Below, piece by piece: positions 24,516-37,857 of a stretch of 64,000 nt of DNA. The notes beneath the pieces are model-generated. The model saw nothing but the letters and a program-made list of their open reading frames with translations. It was not told the origin of the DNA and made no database searches. Made by a program: the position numbers and the translations under genes. Positions within the stretch are counted from its first letter, which is position 1, and every line of letters begins with the position of its first letter. This stretch comes from Citrobacter werkmanii NBRC 105721 (GTDB lineage Bacteria; Pseudomonadota; Gammaproteobacteria; Enterobacterales; Enterobacteriaceae), in contig BBMW01000016.1 in assembly GCA_000759755.1 (NCBI GenBank), positions 101,575 to 165,574 of the forward strand, read 5' to 3'.

Positions 24516-26361
24516 GTTTCAGGGCATTCATTACCGAATGTAAATCAACAGGTTGTAACAGACCACCCGGCGGTGCCTTCACGAGTTGTGGGCAAAGCCG
24601 CTCAACATCCGCTAGCAGCGTAATCGCCTGGGCCATGCTCCACTGCGGATGCTCGCTCATCAGGTTACGTGCAATCCACTGTGCAATATTGCCCGGTTCA
24701 AATACGGACTGCTGCGCCAGGTAGCCTATCAGTTCAGGAATCAAGATTTGTAAATTTTGTTGGCGTAAGGGTAAAGGCACTGCCCGGATGGTCACATGCT
24801 GCGCATCCAGTTGAAATTCAATGCCCAGATCGGCCAGTTGGCTCTGCCCTTTCTGCAGCGCCGCTTTTTCATCGGCGGTCACTTTTAGACGTAAAGGAAT
24901 CAGCAACGGCTGGGCGCAAACAGTACCCTCTCCCGGCGTTAACTGCGCCTGACGCAGCCAACGTTCCGCCACCGGTAATGCCAGTAACCGAATATGACCA
25001 TCACATTCGAGTAAGGCACAGTCCGCACCGACAATCGTTAGCACCCGACCAAAACCTTGACTATTGCCGGTCAGCGGTGCTGATGGCGCTTCAGATTCCG
25101 GCGCTTTACGCGTTGGAACTGGCGTCTGCAGCAGTTGCTGATAAATCTCACCCTGCTGCTTTTGATATCCAGGCTGGGCATGAGGCCAGCTGGCGCCCGC
25201 CTGACGACCACCACCGCCAGCGGGGGCAGAGTAGCGAGGTGCAGCAGCTTCACGCGCCGGAGCGGGCTCAGCAAAATGGTTACGTCCGGCTGCAATGCGG
25301 TTTTCCGGGATGTGCCGGGGGGCGGGCTCGTCGTCATCAGCCAACGGCAGCGGCGTTTCAAGCTGCTGTTGCAGGACGCTCAATACGCCCTGGTAGATAA
25401 AATCATGCACCAGACGCGACTGATGGAAACGGACCTCATGTTTGGCGGGATGCACGTTGACATCCACCTGATGCGGATCGATTTCCAGGTATAAAACAAA
25501 TGCAGGCTGCTGATCGGCGCCCAGCTTATCTTCACAGGCCTGGCGGATAGCGTGGTTGATCAGGCGGTCACGCATCATCCGGCCATTCACGTAGCAGTAC
25601 TGGATTTCCGCCAGCGCCGTCGTCGTGTGGTGCGGATCGGCTACCCAGCCCCGCAGCGTCAAATCGCCATGCTGCCATTCAATCGCCAGCGCATGTTCCA
25701 GAAACGGCATACCGCAAATCGCGCCCAGTCGGCGCTCTTTTTGCCCATCTGCTGCCACTGCACGGTACTGACGCACCACTTTGCCGTTGTGCGACAGATT
25801 AATCGTCACATCGAACCGCGCCAGCGCAATGCGGCGGATAATCTCGTCGATATGATTAAATTCGGTTTTCTCGGTGCGCATAAACTTGCGCCGCGCCGGG
25901 GTGTTGTAGAACAGATCCAACACCTCCAGCGTGGTGCCCACCGGATGCGCGGCGGGTTTCACTGTGACATCCATGTCGCGCCCTTCGGCATAGGCTTGCC
26001 AGGCTTCAGATTGCTCTTGCGTGCGCGACGTCAGGGTTAAACGAGAGACTGAGCTAATGCTGGCTAACGCTTCGCCGCGAAACCCGAGGCTCACGATGGC
26101 TTCGAGATCGTCAAGCGAGGCAATTTTACTGGTGGCGTGACGCGCCAGCGCCAGCGCCAGCTCGTCTTTTTTAATCCCGCAGCCGTTGTCACGAATACGG
26201 ATAAGCTTCGCGCCGCCGCGTTCGATATCAATATCAATACGCGTCGCGCCGGCATCGATACTGTTTTCCACCAGCTCTTTCACCACTGACGCAGGCCGTT
26301 CTACCACCTCGCCCGCGGCAATCTGGTTCGCCAACTGTGGCGGTAGAACCTGAATCGGCAT
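24508..26361 (-). CDS. mutL: DNA mismatch repair protein MutL
   Basis: MutL (617 aa) links MutS recognition to MutH incision and UvrD unwinding. The N-terminal GHKL ATPase motifs are present: ENSIDAG, DNGCGI and [11 protein letters not shown] variable proline/alanine-rich linker (about residues 340-430) leads to the C-terminal dimerisation domain. There is no DQHA-x2-E endonuclease motif, as expected in MutH-containing bacteria. It lies between amiB and miaA. Confidence 0.98.
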   Translation of the reverse strand: MPIQVLPPQLANQIAAGEVVERPASVVKELVENSIDAGATRIDIDIERGGAKLIRIRDNGCGIKKDELALALARHATSKIASLDDLEAIVSLGFRGEALASISSVSRLTLTSRTQEQSEAWQAYAEGRDMDVTVKPAAHPVGTTLEVLDLFYNTPARRKFMRTEKTEFNHIDEIIRRIALARFDVTINLSHNGKVVRQYRAVAADGQKERRLGAICGMPFLEHALAIEWQHGDLTLRGWVADPHHTTTALAEIQYCYVNGRMMRDRLINHAIRQACEDKLGADQQPAFVLYLEIDPHQVDVNVHPAKHEVRFHQSRLVHDFIYQGVLSVLQQQLETPLPLADDDEPAPRHIPENRIAAGRNHFAEPAPAREAAAPRYSAPAGGGGRQAGASWPHAQPGYQKQQGEIYQQLLQTPVPTRKAPESEAPSAPLTGNSQGFGRVLTIVGADCALLECDGHIRLLALPVAERWLRQAQLTPGEGTVCAQPLLIPLRLKVTADEKAALQKGQSQLADLGIEFQLDAQHVTIRAVPLPLRQQNLQILIPELIGYLAQQSVFEPGNIAQWIARNLMSEHPQWSMAQAITLLADVERLCPQLVKAPPGGLLQPVDLHSVMNALKHE

Positions 26362-26370
26362 GGCTAATCC

Positions 26371-27696
26371 TTAATTTGTTAACGTGTTGCCAGGCGACAC
26401 GGCACTGGCGGTTTGCGCCGGCGCTCCCTGCGGCCCGGTTTGCATCGGGTGCGCCTGGAAATAGTTACGCAATCCTTTGTAAATCGCCTCGGCCAGTTGC
26501 TGCTGGTAATCATCGCTCGCCAACAGACGCTCTTCGCTGTTGTTACTGATAAAGCCGGTTTCAACCAGCACTGACGGGATATCAGGCGAACGTAATACGC
26601 CCAGGCTGGCATGTTCCGGCCGACGTTTATGCATTGAGCCAATACGTTCTAACTGACCGATCATGCTGGTCGCCACATCATACCCGACGCGTTGCGAATG
26701 ACCGAACTGCAGATCCAGCACGGCCTGACTGAGGTAAGGATCGGCCTGGCTGTTGGCCAGCACATCACCCGCACCGCCTAACAGTTCCGATTGCTTCTCG
26801 TGCTGCTCCAACCAGCCGGCCATTTCACTGTTCGCCCGGCGGTTTGACAGTACCCAGACGGAAGCGCCAGTGGCATCCCGGTTTGGCGCGGCATCCGCAT
26901 GAATCGAAACCAGGAAGTTGGCGTTTTGTTTACGCGCAACGTCGGAACGCCCCATCACCGAGATGAAGTAATCGCCATCGCGGGTGAGAACACCTTTAAA
27001 CATCGGGTCATCATTCAGCAAACTGCGTAGTTTACGCGCCACGGCAATCGTGACATTTTTCTCACGCGTACCGCCGGGGCCAATTGCGCCGGGATCCTGT
27101 CCACCGTGCCCGGCATCAATGGCGATAACCACTTTGTCGCCGCTGTTGGTGCTGGCGCGCGCCGCAGGTCGCGTGGACGTATTACTGCTGGTAACCGCCG
27201 TGGTGCGGTCGTTTTCCGCTTTAAACGGGTTACGTGCAGGCTCGACAGGACGCGGGGCGACAACCGGCGCCTCGACACGCTTCGCGACCACCGGAGGCGG
27301 TGGCGGCGGCGTATCCGCTTTGATGGTAAACACGACGGTATAATTGCCGCCGTTTTGTCGTTTAACGGCTTCTGCTTTACCGTTCTCGGTTAAATCCACC
27401 AGCAGGCGCAGAGACTGCGCGTCTTTTGGCGTACCGGAACGAATAGATTTGACCAGATTATTACCGCTAAACAGCAGCGGTAATCCCTGAATCACACCGG
27501 TTTGTTTAATATCCAGCGCGACGGTTCGTTTCCCATCCTGCGAAACGGCGTATTCAGGATCGCCAATAAAGCTCAGCGTAATCCGCGCCTGTTGATCACC
27601 ATTGGAAACCTGAAGATCGGAGAGGCTGGCGGCCCCTGCCTGCGCGCACAGCAGGACCAGGGTTGCCATCAGCCAGTTTCTGATGCGATAAATCAT
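26371..27696 (-). CDS. amiB: N-acetylmuramoyl-L-alanine amidase AmiB
   Basis: AmiB (441 aa) is a periplasmic zinc amidase that splits septal peptidoglycan for daughter-cell separation, activated by EnvC. It has a signal peptide (to about residue 22), an AMIN domain, a proline-rich linker and the amidase-3 domain with [12 protein letters not shown] and HADAAPN zinc-site motifs. Slightly shorter than E. coli at the tail. It is 9 bases upstream of mutL. Confidence 0.97.
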   Translation of the reverse strand: MIYRIRNWLMATLVLLCAQAGAASLSDLQVSNGDQQARITLSFIGDPEYAVSQDGKRTVALDIKQTGVIQGLPLLFSGNNLVKSIRSGTPKDAQSLRLLVDLTENGKAEAVKRQNGGNYTVVFTIKADTPPPPPPVVAKRVEAPVVAPRPVEPARNPFKAENDRTTAVTSSNTSTRPAARASTNSGDKVVIAIDAGHGGQDPGAIGPGGTREKNVTIAVARKLRSLLNDDPMFKGVLTRDGDYFISVMGRSDVARKQNANFLVSIHADAAPNRDATGASVWVLSNRRANSEMAGWLEQHEKQSELLGGAGDVLANSQADPYLSQAVLDLQFGHSQRVGYDVATSMIGQLERIGSMHKRRPEHASLGVLRSPDIPSVLVETGFISNNSEERLLASDDYQQQLAEAIYKGLRNYFQAHPMQTGPQGAPAQTASAVSPGNTLTN

Positions 27697-27712
27697 CCCG
27701 CCACCCTTAAGG

Positions 27713-29691
<1,979 letters not shown>

Positions 29692-29693
<2 letters not shown>

Positions 29694-30831
29694 GTCAGAG
29701 CCCCTCGATCTCAATCAGTTAGCGCAAAATATTAAGCAGTGGGGGCTGGAGCTTGGCTTTCAGCAGGTCGGTATTGCCGATACCGACCTCAGCGAAGCGG
29801 AGCCCAAACTGCAGGCCTGGCTGGATCAACACTATCACGGCGAGATGGACTGGATGGCCCGTCACGGCATGATGCGCGCCCGACCTCACGAATTATTGCC
29901 TGGTACGCTACGTGTCATCAGCGTACGTATGAACTATCTCCCTGCCAAGGCGGCCTTTGCCAGCACGTTGAAAAACCCCTCTCTGGGTTACGTCAGTCGC
30001 TACGCGCTTGGGCGCGACTACCATAAGCTGCTGCGTAACCGCTTAAAAAAGCTGGGCGAGATGATTCAACAACACTGCGTTTCGCTGAATTTTAGACCTT
30101 TTGTCGATTCCGCGCCCATTCTTGAGCGTCCGCTGGCGGAAAAAGCCGGGCTTGGCTGGACAGGTAAGCACTCACTTATCCTCAATCGCGAAGCCGGTTC
30201 ATTTTTCTTCCTCGGTGAATTGCTGGTCAACCTGCCCTTGCCGGTCGATAAGCCAGTAGAAGAAGGATGCGGGAAATGCGTCGCCTGTATGACCATCTGT
30301 CCCACCGGGGCCATCGTTGAACCCTACACCGTAGATGCGCGCCGTTGTATCTCTTATCTCACTATCGAACTGGAAGGCGCTATCCCTGAAGCGTTTCGAC
30401 CCTTGTTGGGGAATCGCATTTACGGCTGCGATGATTGTCAGCTCATTTGTCCCTGGAACCGCTATTCGCAGTTGACGGTCGAGGATGACTTTAGCCCACG
30501 CAAGCAGCTGCATGCTCCGGAGTTAATAGAGCTGTTTAGCTGGAGCGAAGCGTGGTTTTTAAAAGTCACTGAGGGGTCTGCCATTCGTCGTATCGGTCAT
30601 CTGCGCTGGCTGCGAAATATCGCTGTTGCGTTGGGCAATGCACCCTGGGATGAAGCCGTAATTAACGCCCTGGAAAACCGTAGAGGTGAGCACCCACTTC
30701 TCGACGAACACATAGAGTGGGCGGTTGCTCAGCAAATTGAGAAGCGAAACGCCTGCGTAGTTGAGGTGCAGTTGCCGAAGAAACAACGTTTAGTCAGGGT
30801 CATCGAAAAGGGTCTACCGCGCGACGCTTAA
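29692..30831 (+). CDS. queG: Epoxyqueuosine reductase
   Basis: QueG (379 aa, YjeS) reduces epoxyqueuosine to queuosine at the tRNA wobble position, using cobalamin and two [4Fe-4S] clusters. The cluster motifs are CGKCVACMTICPTGAI and CDDCQLICPWN. The ATG at 29692 matches E. coli; it overlaps divergent nnr. A -10-like TATACT at about 29655-29660 lies inside nnr, so its promoter is within the nnr reading frame. Confidence 0.96.
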
Positions 30832-31099
30832 GTCATCCACAGCTTGTGTATAAAAATAAAAACACATTGATATTCAAGAGGGAAAAAATCGTCAAGTGAT
30901 CGCATTAACAATTTGAAATGATAATTAATCCAATAATTTCAATGTGTTAAAATGATACTATTAACTAGGCGAAGTTTTTTGCATTCCAGGAATAATACCC
31001 GGGCCTGTGGATAAGTCTGTTTACAAGAGTATGTCAACGACGAAACAAAACGTCCCCAACGCGATTCTTCGTTGTGGATATTTTTTTGAGATAAGAATT
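30832..31099. other. AT-rich intergenic region between queG and glyY
   Basis: About 270 bases, very AT-rich at 30840-31000, between the converging queG and tRNA-Gly genes. I see no coding frame or clear terminator with stem and T-run here. Confidence 0.5.
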
Positions 31100-31175
<76 letters not shown>

Positions 31176-31212
31176 TTGGGTGTGTCTGTGCTGAACAAGC
31201 ACTTTCAAATTT

Positions 31213-31288
<76 letters not shown>

Positions 31289-31300
31289 ATAATCTTCGTC

Positions 31301-31402
31301 TTTCGAACCGCTACTGCGTTGGCTGCCTTCACTCGCCTAAGTCACTTACTTCAGTAAGCTCCTAAGGACTCATTCAGTTGCCGCCTTGTCGCAATTCGAA
31401 AT
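31301..31402. repeat. ERIC-like intergenic repeat between glyV and glyX
   Basis: About 100 bases starting and ending with TTCGAA. The minus strand contains AGGAGCTTACTGAAGTAAG, TGACTTAGGCGAG and GGCAGCCAACGCA, which closely follow the ERIC (intergenic repeat unit) consensus around its central hairpin. It makes the glyV-glyX spacer 156 bases, against 37 for glyX-glyY. Consensus recalled from memory. Confidence 0.75.
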
Positions 31403-31444
31403 CCTGCGATTGGTGGTCTGTGCTTAACAAGCACTTTCAAATTT

Positions 31445-31520
<76 letters not shown>

Positions 31521-31569
31521 AAATTTGTTGCTGTCGTAATTCGCATTTCTGCGTCGTTACGGGAGGCGC

Positions 31570-31597
31570 ATTATACGAGAAATCCGTTTAGCTGCAA
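31570..31597 (-). promoter_or_regulatory. Promoter of the glyVXY tRNA array
   Basis: Minus strand: TTGCAG, 16-base spacer, TATAAT, then a GC-rich discriminator (GCGCCTCC), the arrangement of stringently controlled stable-RNA promoters. It lies just upstream of glyV. Confidence 0.85.
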
Positions 31598-31676
31598 CCC
31601 CCCTGAATACGTTTTTTTTGAAAATCCGTTCAAGTGATTACTTTACAATCAAGCTGAACAATTTAGCGTCAAAACC

Positions 31677-31696
31677 CCGGTGACGCAAGTCACCGG
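31677..31696 (-). terminator. Terminator of orn
   Basis: Perfect 8-base stem CCGGTGAC / GTCACCGG with a 4-base loop; on the minus strand it is followed by GGTTTTG. It sits about 10 bases after the orn stop. Confidence 0.75.
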
Positions 31697-31705
31697 AGAA
31701 TAAAA

Positions 31706-32251
31706 TCAAAGCTTAATAAAATGTTCGCGATAGTAAGCAAGCTCAGCAACCGACTCACGGATGTCATCCATCGCCTGATGCGTTCCTTGCTTGGTGAAGC
31801 CAGCAAGGATCTCCGGCTTCCAACGACGCGCCAGCTCTTTCAGCGTGCTGACGTCGAGATAGCGGTAATGGAAATACGCCTCCAGCTCCGGCATGTATTT
31901 AAACAGGAAACGACGATCCTGCCCGATGCTGTTGCCGCAGATAGGTGATTTTCCTGCCGGAACCCATTCTTGCAAAAATGCCAGCGTAGCCAGTTCTGCT
32001 TCGCGATCGCCCATGGTGCTCGCCTTTACCCGTTCCACCAGCCCGCTACCGGTATGCGTACGTACGTTCCAGTCATCCATTAATGCCAGTTGTTCGTCAG
32101 ACTGGTGCACCGCAATCGTCGGTCCTTCAGCCAGAATATTTAAGTTGGCATCCGTCACCAGTGTGGCGATCTCAATAATGCGATCGCGCTCGGGATCCAG
32201 ACCTGTCATCTCCAGATCGATCCAAATCAGGTTGTTTTCATTGGCACTCAT
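31706..32251 (-). CDS. orn: Oligoribonuclease
   Basis: Orn (181 aa) is an essential DEDDh-type exonuclease that degrades RNA dinucleotides to mononucleotides. Motif [11 protein letters not shown] is near the N-terminus; the [14 protein letters not shown] stretch near the C-terminus holds the catalytic His and Asp. The start [10 protein letters not shown] at 32251 matches E. coli and has GGTGG upstream; an ATG four codons upstream was not chosen. Divergent from rsgA. Confidence 0.97.
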   Translation of the reverse strand: MSANENNLIWIDLEMTGLDPERDRIIEIATLVTDANLNILAEGPTIAVHQSDEQLALMDDWNVRTHTGSGLVERVKASTMGDREAELATLAFLQEWVPAGKSPICGNSIGQDRRFLFKYMPELEAYFHYRYLDVSTLKELARRWKPEILAGFTKQGTHQAMDDIRESVAELAYYREHFIKL

Positions 32252-32356
32252 GCTATTTTCCACCCTTCAGCGTCACATTCAGTGTGACTATATTCATCTA
32301 AAATTGCGTGTATCATAAATGTTTTGCCCATCATGGGCGACCAGGAGCCAGTCCGA

Positions 32357-33409
32357 TTGAGTAAGAATAAACTCTCCAAAGGCCAACAGCGCCGTGTGAA
32401 CGCCAATCACCAGCGTCGTCTTAAAACGTCCGCGGAGAAGCCCGACTATGACGACAACCTGTTTGGCGAAACTGCTGAAGGCATCGTGATCAGCCGTTTT
32501 GGCATGCATGCCGACGTGGAATCTGCTGACGGCGACATTCACCGCTGCAACATCCGCCGCACAATTCGTTCGCTGGTTACCGGCGATCGCGTCGTCTGGC
32601 GTCCAGGTAAAGCGGCCGCAGAAGGCGTAAATGTCAAAGGCATCGTAGAGGCGGTACACGAGCGCACCTCGGTACTGACACGTCCCGACTTTTACGACGG
32701 GGTAAAGCCGATTGCTGCCAACATCGACCAAATTGTTATTGTCTCAGCCATCTTACCCGAGCTGTCACTCAATATTATCGACCGCTATCTGGTTGCCTGC
32801 GAAACGCTACACGTCGAACCGATTATCGTACTGAATAAGATCGATCTGCTGGATGCCGAGGGCATGGCCTTTGTTAACGAACAGATGGATATCTATCGCA
32901 GCATTGGCTATCGCGTGTTGATGGTATCAAGCCGCACTAAAGACGGTCTGAAACCGCTTGAAGAAGCATTAACCGATCGCATCAGCATTTTTGCTGGCCA
33001 GTCGGGTGTAGGTAAATCCAGCCTGCTCAATAATCTTCTCGGCCTGCAGGAAGCGATCCTGACCAACGATGTCTCCGATAACTCCGGTCTTGGGCAGCAC
33101 ACCACTACCGCTTCTCGCCTGTATCACTTCCCACATGGCGGCGACGTTATCGACTCCCCGGGCGTACGCGAGTTCGGACTGTGGCATCTGGAACCGGAAC
33201 AAATCACCCATGGTTTTGTCGAATTCCATGACTACCTGGGTCATTGTAAATACCGCGACTGCAAGCATGATACCGATCCAGGCTGTGCTATCCGTGAGGC
33301 TGTAGAAAAAGGGGAAATAGCCGAAACTCGGTTTGAAAATTATCACCGCATCCTGGAAAGCATGGCGCAGGTAAAAACGCGTAAAAACTTTTCTGATACA
33401 GACAACTGA
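32357..33409 (+). CDS. rsgA: Small ribosomal subunit biogenesis GTPase RsgA (TTG start)
   Basis: RsgA (350 aa) is a circularly permuted GTPase that assists late 30S maturation. An N-terminal OB fold is followed by G4 (NKID), G1 ([10 protein letters not shown]), G3 (DSPG) and the C-terminal zinc knuckle ([14 protein letters not shown]). The TTG at 32357, coding [11 protein letters not shown], matches the E. coli start and has CAGGAG 9 bases upstream; an in-frame ATG eight codons upstream (32333) is possible. Followed by psd. Confidence 0.94.
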   Translation: MSKNKLSKGQQRRVNANHQRRLKTSAEKPDYDDNLFGETAEGIVISRFGMHADVESADGDIHRCNIRRTIRSLVTGDRVVWRPGKAAAEGVNVKGIVEAVHERTSVLTRPDFYDGVKPIAANIDQIVIVSAILPELSLNIIDRYLVACETLHVEPIIVLNKIDLLDAEGMAFVNEQMDIYRSIGYRVLMVSSRTKDGLKPLEEALTDRISIFAGQSGVGKSSLLNNLLGLQEAILTNDVSDNSGLGQHTTTASRLYHFPHGGDVIDSPGVREFGLWHLEPEQITHGFVEFHDYLGHCKYRDCKHDTDPGCAIREAVEKGEIAETRFENYHRILESMAQVKTRKNFSDTDN

Positions 33410-33500
33410 CAACTAAGCTAAGCATCGCTAGAATCGTCCCCCTTTTTCAGGATCCGGCCCGTATGCCGGATCGGGAACAAATTATGGCCTGGAGGCTACC

Positions 33501-34469
33501 TTGTTAAACTCATTTAAGCTTTCGCTACAATACATTCTGCCGAAACTATGGCTCACTCGCCTGGCGGGTTGGGGTGCGAGCAAACGAGCGGGATGGCTGA
33601 CCAAACTGGTAATCGATCTGTTCGTGAAATATTACAAGGTCGATATGAAAGAGGCGCAAAAGCCGGATACAGCCAGCTATCGCACCTTTAACGACTTCTT
33701 TGTTCGTCCCCTGCGCGACGAAGCTCGTCCAATTAACACCGATCCTAATGTACTGGTCATGCCTGCTGACGGTGTGATTAACCAATTAGGTAACATCGAA
33801 GAAGACAAGCTGTTACAGGCCAAAGGGCACAGCTATACGCTTGAAGCGCTGTTGGCCGGCAACTACCAGATGGCGGACAAATTCCGCAACGGTACGTTTG
33901 TTACCACGTACTTATCACCACGCGATTACCACCGCGTACATATGCCCTGTAACGGTATCCTGCGCGAAATGATGTACGTGCCGGGTGACCTCTTCTCTGT
34001 AAACATCCTGACGGCGCAAAACGTACCGAACCTGTTTGCCCGTAACGAACGCGTTATTTGCCTGTTTGATACCGAGTTTGGCCCGATGGTGCAAATTCTG
34101 GTCGGGGCAACTATCGTTGGCAGCATTGAAACCGTCTGGGCTGGTACCATTACCCCGCCGCGTGAAGGCGTAATTAAACGCTGGACCTGGCCGGAAGGCG
34201 AAAGCGAAGGGTCAGTGGCACTGCTCAAAGGTCAGGAAATGGGCCGCTTTAAGCTCGGTTCTACTGTCATCAACCTGTTTGCACCGGGCAAAGTTAACCT
34301 GGTTGAGCAATTGCAGGACCTTTCAGTCACGAAAATCGGTCTGCCAATGGCCATCTCAACAGAGACTTTCGTGACGCCAGAGGCAGAACCTGCCCCACTG
34401 CCGAAAGAAGAGATCGAAGCAGAACACGACGCCAGCCCGCTGGTTGACGACAAAAAAGACGAAACTTAA
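33501..34469 (+). CDS. psd: Phosphatidylserine decarboxylase (TTG start)
   Basis: Psd (322 aa, same as E. coli) converts phosphatidylserine to phosphatidylethanolamine at the inner membrane. It is made as a proenzyme and self-cleaves at the LGST motif near residue 254 to form the pyruvoyl group; the motif is intact ([11 protein letters not shown]). It starts with TTG, with GGAGG 6 bases before it. Short 17-base gap to mscM indicates an operon, shared with MscM in E. coli. Confidence 0.96.
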   Translation: MLNSFKLSLQYILPKLWLTRLAGWGASKRAGWLTKLVIDLFVKYYKVDMKEAQKPDTASYRTFNDFFVRPLRDEARPINTDPNVLVMPADGVINQLGNIEEDKLLQAKGHSYTLEALLAGNYQMADKFRNGTFVTTYLSPRDYHRVHMPCNGILREMMYVPGDLFSVNILTAQNVPNLFARNERVICLFDTEFGPMVQILVGATIVGSIETVWAGTITPPREGVIKRWTWPEGESEGSVALLKGQEMGRFKLGSTVINLFAPGKVNLVEQLQDLSVTKIGLPMAISTETFVTPEAEPAPLPKEEIEAEHDASPLVDDKKDET

Positions 34470-34486
34470 ACATAGGAATCGCTGCT

Positions 34487-37400
34487 GTGCGCCTGATTAT
34501 CACTTTTCTGATGGCCTGGTGCCTCAGCCTGGGGGCGTACGCTGCGACGGCCCCCGACGCCAAACAACTCACCCAGGAACTGGAGCAGGCCAAGGCGGCG
34601 AAACCCGCTCAGCCAGAAACCGTTGAGGCGCTCCAGTCCGCACTGAATGCCCTTGAGGAGCGTAAAGGCTCTCTTGAGCGCGCTGCGCAATATCAGCAGG
34701 TTATTGATAACTTCCCCAAGCTCTCCGCAACGCTACGCGCACAGCTTAGCAATCTGCGTGACGAACCGCGCAACGTACCAAGCGGACTGACAACTGATGC
34801 GTTAAACCAGGAGATCCTCCAGGTCAGCAGTCAGTTGCTGGAAAAGAGTCGTCAGGCCCAGCAGGAGCAGGATCGCGCCCGGGAAATCGCCGACTCGTTA
34901 AGCCAGCTCCCTCAACAGCAAACCGATGCCCGCCGCCAGCTAAATGAGCTTGAGCGGCGTATTGGTACCGCCAACGCCAATCCCGCGCAGAATCAGGCGA
35001 TGCAGGCTGAATCAGCCAAACTCAAAGCCCTGGTCGATGAACTGGAGCTGGCGCAGCTTTCCGCCAACAACCGTCAGGAACTGGCGCGTATGCGCTCAGA
35101 ACTGGCAGAAAAACAGAGCCAGCAGCTCGACGCCTATCTGCAGGCATTACGTAATCAACTCAACAGTCAGCGGCAGCGTGAAGCTGAGCGAGCGCTGGAG
35201 AGCACCGAACTGCTGGCGGAAAACAGTGCGGGATTGCCCGAAGGCATTGTTGACCAGTTCAAGGTTAACCGCGAACTGTCCCAGGCCTTAAACCAACAGG
35301 CACAGCGAATGGACCTGGTCGCATCGCAACAGCGTCAGGCCACCAGCCAAACGCTGCAGGTGCGTCAGGCGTTGAATACGCTGCGCGAACAGTCCCAGTG
35401 GCTTGGGGTCTCGAATATGCTGGGGGAAGCACTACGCGCGCAGGTATCTCGTCTGCCCGAAATGCCCAAACCTCAGCAGTTAGATACCGAAATGGCGCAG
35501 CTACGCGTGCATCGTATGCGCTATGAAGATCTACTCAATAAACAGCCGCAACTGCGCCAGATCCATCAGGCCGATGGGCAACCGCTGACCGCGGAACAGA
35601 GCAGCATCCTCAACGCCCAGTTGCGCACTCAGCGTGAATTGCTGAACTCACTGTTACAGGGTGGCGATACGCTGATCCTTGAACTGACCAAGCTAAAAGT
35701 CTCCAATAGCCAACTGGAAGATGCGCTAAAAGAGGTCAACGAAGCGACGCACCGCTATCTGTTCTGGACGTCTGACGTCAGCCCTATCTCACTCTCCTGG
35801 CCTGTTGACATTGTTCAGGATCTGCGGCGTCTGATCTCATTAGATACCTTTAATCAGTTAGGTAAAGCCAGCATCATGATGCTGACCAGCAAGGAAACGC
35901 TGCTACCACTGTTCGGTGCGCTGGTGCTGGTTGGATTTAGCCTCTATTCTCGCAAACACTTTACCCGTTTTCTTGAACGCTCGTCCGCGCGAGTGGGTAA
36001 AGTGACCCAGGACCACTTCTGGCTGACGATACGCACGGTATTCTGGTCGATACTCGTCGCCTCACCGCTACCGGTGCTGTGGGCCACCCTGGGTTACGGC
36101 TTGCAGGAAGCCTGGCCTTATCCGTTGGCTGTCGCTATCGGCGATGGCGTAACCGCCACGGTGCCCATGCTGTGGGCGGTGATGATTTGCGCCACCTTTG
36201 CACGCCCTAACGGTCTGTTCATTGCCCACTTTGGCTGGCCGCGTAATCGCGTCGCGAAGGCCATGCACTATTACCTGATGAGTATCGGGCTGATTGTCCC
36301 GCTGATCATGGCGGTAATCATGTTTGATAACCTCAATGACCGGGAATTCTCCGCCTCATTGGGACGCTTGTGCTTTATCTTGATTTGCGGCGCGCTGGCG
36401 GTCGTGACTCTGAGCCTGAAGCGCGCCGGGATACCGCTGTACCTCGATAAAGAGGGCAACAGCGATAACATGGTCAACAGCATGCTGTGGAATATGTTGA
36501 TGGGCGCTCCGCTGATTGCCATCCTCGCGGCCGCAGTCGGCTATCTCGCCACATCACAAGCTCTACTGGCACGTCTGGAAACGTCCGTGGCTATCTGGTT
36601 CTTGTTACTGGTGGTGTATCACGTTATTCGCCGTTGGATGCTGATCCAGCGCCGCCGCCTGGCGTTCGACCGCGCCAAGCATCGACGCGCCGAAATGCTG
36701 GCACAGCGCGCGCGGGGTGAAGAAGAACCGCCGCACTCCACCAGTCTTGAAGGCGCAATTGACGTTGATGAAAGCGAAGTGGATCTCGACGCGATCAGCG
36801 CACAATCGCTACGTCTGGTGCGCTCAATCCTGATGCTTATCGCCCTGCTTTCAGTCATTGTACTGTGGTCAGAAATTCATTCCGCATTTGGCTTCCTGGA
36901 AAACATCTCGTTGTGGGATGTCACCTCTACGGTGCAAGGCGTGGAAAGCTTAGAGCCGATCACGCTGGGCGCGGTGCTCATCGCGATACTGGTATTTATC
37001 ATCACCACCCAGTTAGTGCGCAACCTCCCCGCGTTGCTGGAGCTGGCGCTGCTGCAACATCTGGATTTAACCCCCGGCACCGGTTACGCCATTACCACCA
37101 TTACCAAGTATTTGCTGATGCTGATTGGCGGTCTGGTTGGCTTCTCGATGATCGGCATTGAGTGGTCCAAACTGCAATGGCTGGTGGCTGCTCTCGGTGT
37201 TGGTCTGGGCTTTGGTTTGCAGGAAATCTTCGCCAACTTTATTTCCGGCCTGATTATCCTGTTTGAGAAACCGATTCGCATTGGCGACACGGTGACCATT
37301 CGCGATCTTACCGGTAGCGTGACGAAGATTAACACTCGCGCCACCACCATCAGCGACTGGGACCGCAAAGAGATCATCGTGCCCAATAAGGCCTTTATCA

Positions 37401-37801
37401 CCGAGCAGTTTATCAACTGGTCGTTGTCAGATTCGGTCACCCGTGTGGTGTTAACTATCCCGGCGCCGTCAGAGGCTAACAGCGAGGAGGTCACGCAGAT
37501 TTTGCTGACTGCCGCGCAGCGCTGTTCGCTGGTTATCGATAACCCGGCGCCAGAAGTCTTTCTGGTAGATCTGCAGCAGGGGATTCAAATCTTCGAACTG
37601 CGTATTTATGCCGCAGAGATGGGACACCGTATGCCGCTGCGTCATGAGATCCACCAGCTGATTCTGGCAGGCTTCCGCGAACACGGTATTGATATGCCAT
37701 TCCCGCCGTTCCAGATGCGTCTGGAGAGCCTTGGCGGTAAACAAACGGGAAGAACGTTAAGTTCTGCGGGCAGAGGCAACCGCCCGGCGGGGAGTTTGTA
37801 A
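34487..37801 (+). CDS. mscM: Miniconductance mechanosensitive channel MscM (GTG start)
   Basis: MscM (1104 aa, YjeP) is a large MscS-family channel that opens under membrane tension. It has a signal peptide (LIITFLMAWCLSLGAYAA), a long periplasmic Gln/Leu/Ala-rich coiled-coil region to about residue 440, about eleven transmembrane helices and a C-terminal MscS domain (GVGLGFGLQEIFANFISG pore helix). Starts with GTG. Three residues shorter than E. coli. Its downstream neighbour yjeO is convergent. Confidence 0.96.
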   Translation: MRLIITFLMAWCLSLGAYAATAPDAKQLTQELEQAKAAKPAQPETVEALQSALNALEERKGSLERAAQYQQVIDNFPKLSATLRAQLSNLRDEPRNVPSGLTTDALNQEILQVSSQLLEKSRQAQQEQDRAREIADSLSQLPQQQTDARRQLNELERRIGTANANPAQNQAMQAESAKLKALVDELELAQLSANNRQELARMRSELAEKQSQQLDAYLQALRNQLNSQRQREAERALESTELLAENSAGLPEGIVDQFKVNRELSQALNQQAQRMDLVASQQRQATSQTLQVRQALNTLREQSQWLGVSNMLGEALRAQVSRLPEMPKPQQLDTEMAQLRVHRMRYEDLLNKQPQLRQIHQADGQPLTAEQSSILNAQLRTQRELLNSLLQGGDTLILELTKLKVSNSQLEDALKEVNEATHRYLFWTSDVSPISLSWPVDIVQDLRRLISLDTFNQLGKASIMMLTSKETLLPLFGALVLVGFSLYSRKHFTRFLERSSARVGKVTQDHFWLTIRTVFWSILVASPLPVLWATLGYGLQEAWPYPLAVAIGDGVTATVPMLWAVMICATFARPNGLFIAHFGWPRNRVAKAMHYYLMSIGLIVPLIMAVIMFDNLNDREFSASLGRLCFILICGALAVVTLSLKRAGIPLYLDKEGNSDNMVNSMLWNMLMGAPLIAILAAAVGYLATSQALLARLETSVAIWFLLLVVYHVIRRWMLIQRRRLAFDRAKHRRAEMLAQRARGEEEPPHSTSLEGAIDVDESEVDLDAISAQSLRLVRSILMLIALLSVIVLWSEIHSAFGFLENISLWDVTSTVQGVESLEPITLGAVLIAILVFIITTQLVRNLPALLELALLQHLDLTPGTGYAITTITKYLLMLIGGLVGFSMIGIEWSKLQWLVAALGVGLGFGLQEIFANFISGLIILFEKPIRIGDTVTIRDLTGSVTKINTRATTISDWDRKEIIVPNKAFITEQFINWSLSDSVTRVVLTIPAPSEANSEEVTQILLTAAQRCSLVIDNPAPEVFLVDLQQGIQIFELRIYAAEMGHRMPLRHEIHQLILAGFREHGIDMPFPPFQMRLESLGGKQTGRTLSSAGRGNRPAGSL

Positions 37802-37811
37802 ATCGTGTCAC

Positions 37812-37857
37812 AATAAGATGAACGTTGGGTGTGTTGAGCACTACCCAACGTCTTATT
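37812..37857. terminator. Bidirectional terminator hairpin between mscM and yjeO
   Basis: AATAAGA...ACGTTGGGT, then loop, ACCCAACGT...TCTTATT: an extended inverted repeat between convergent genes with an AT-rich outer stem on both sides. It touches the yjeO stop. Confidence 0.7.
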
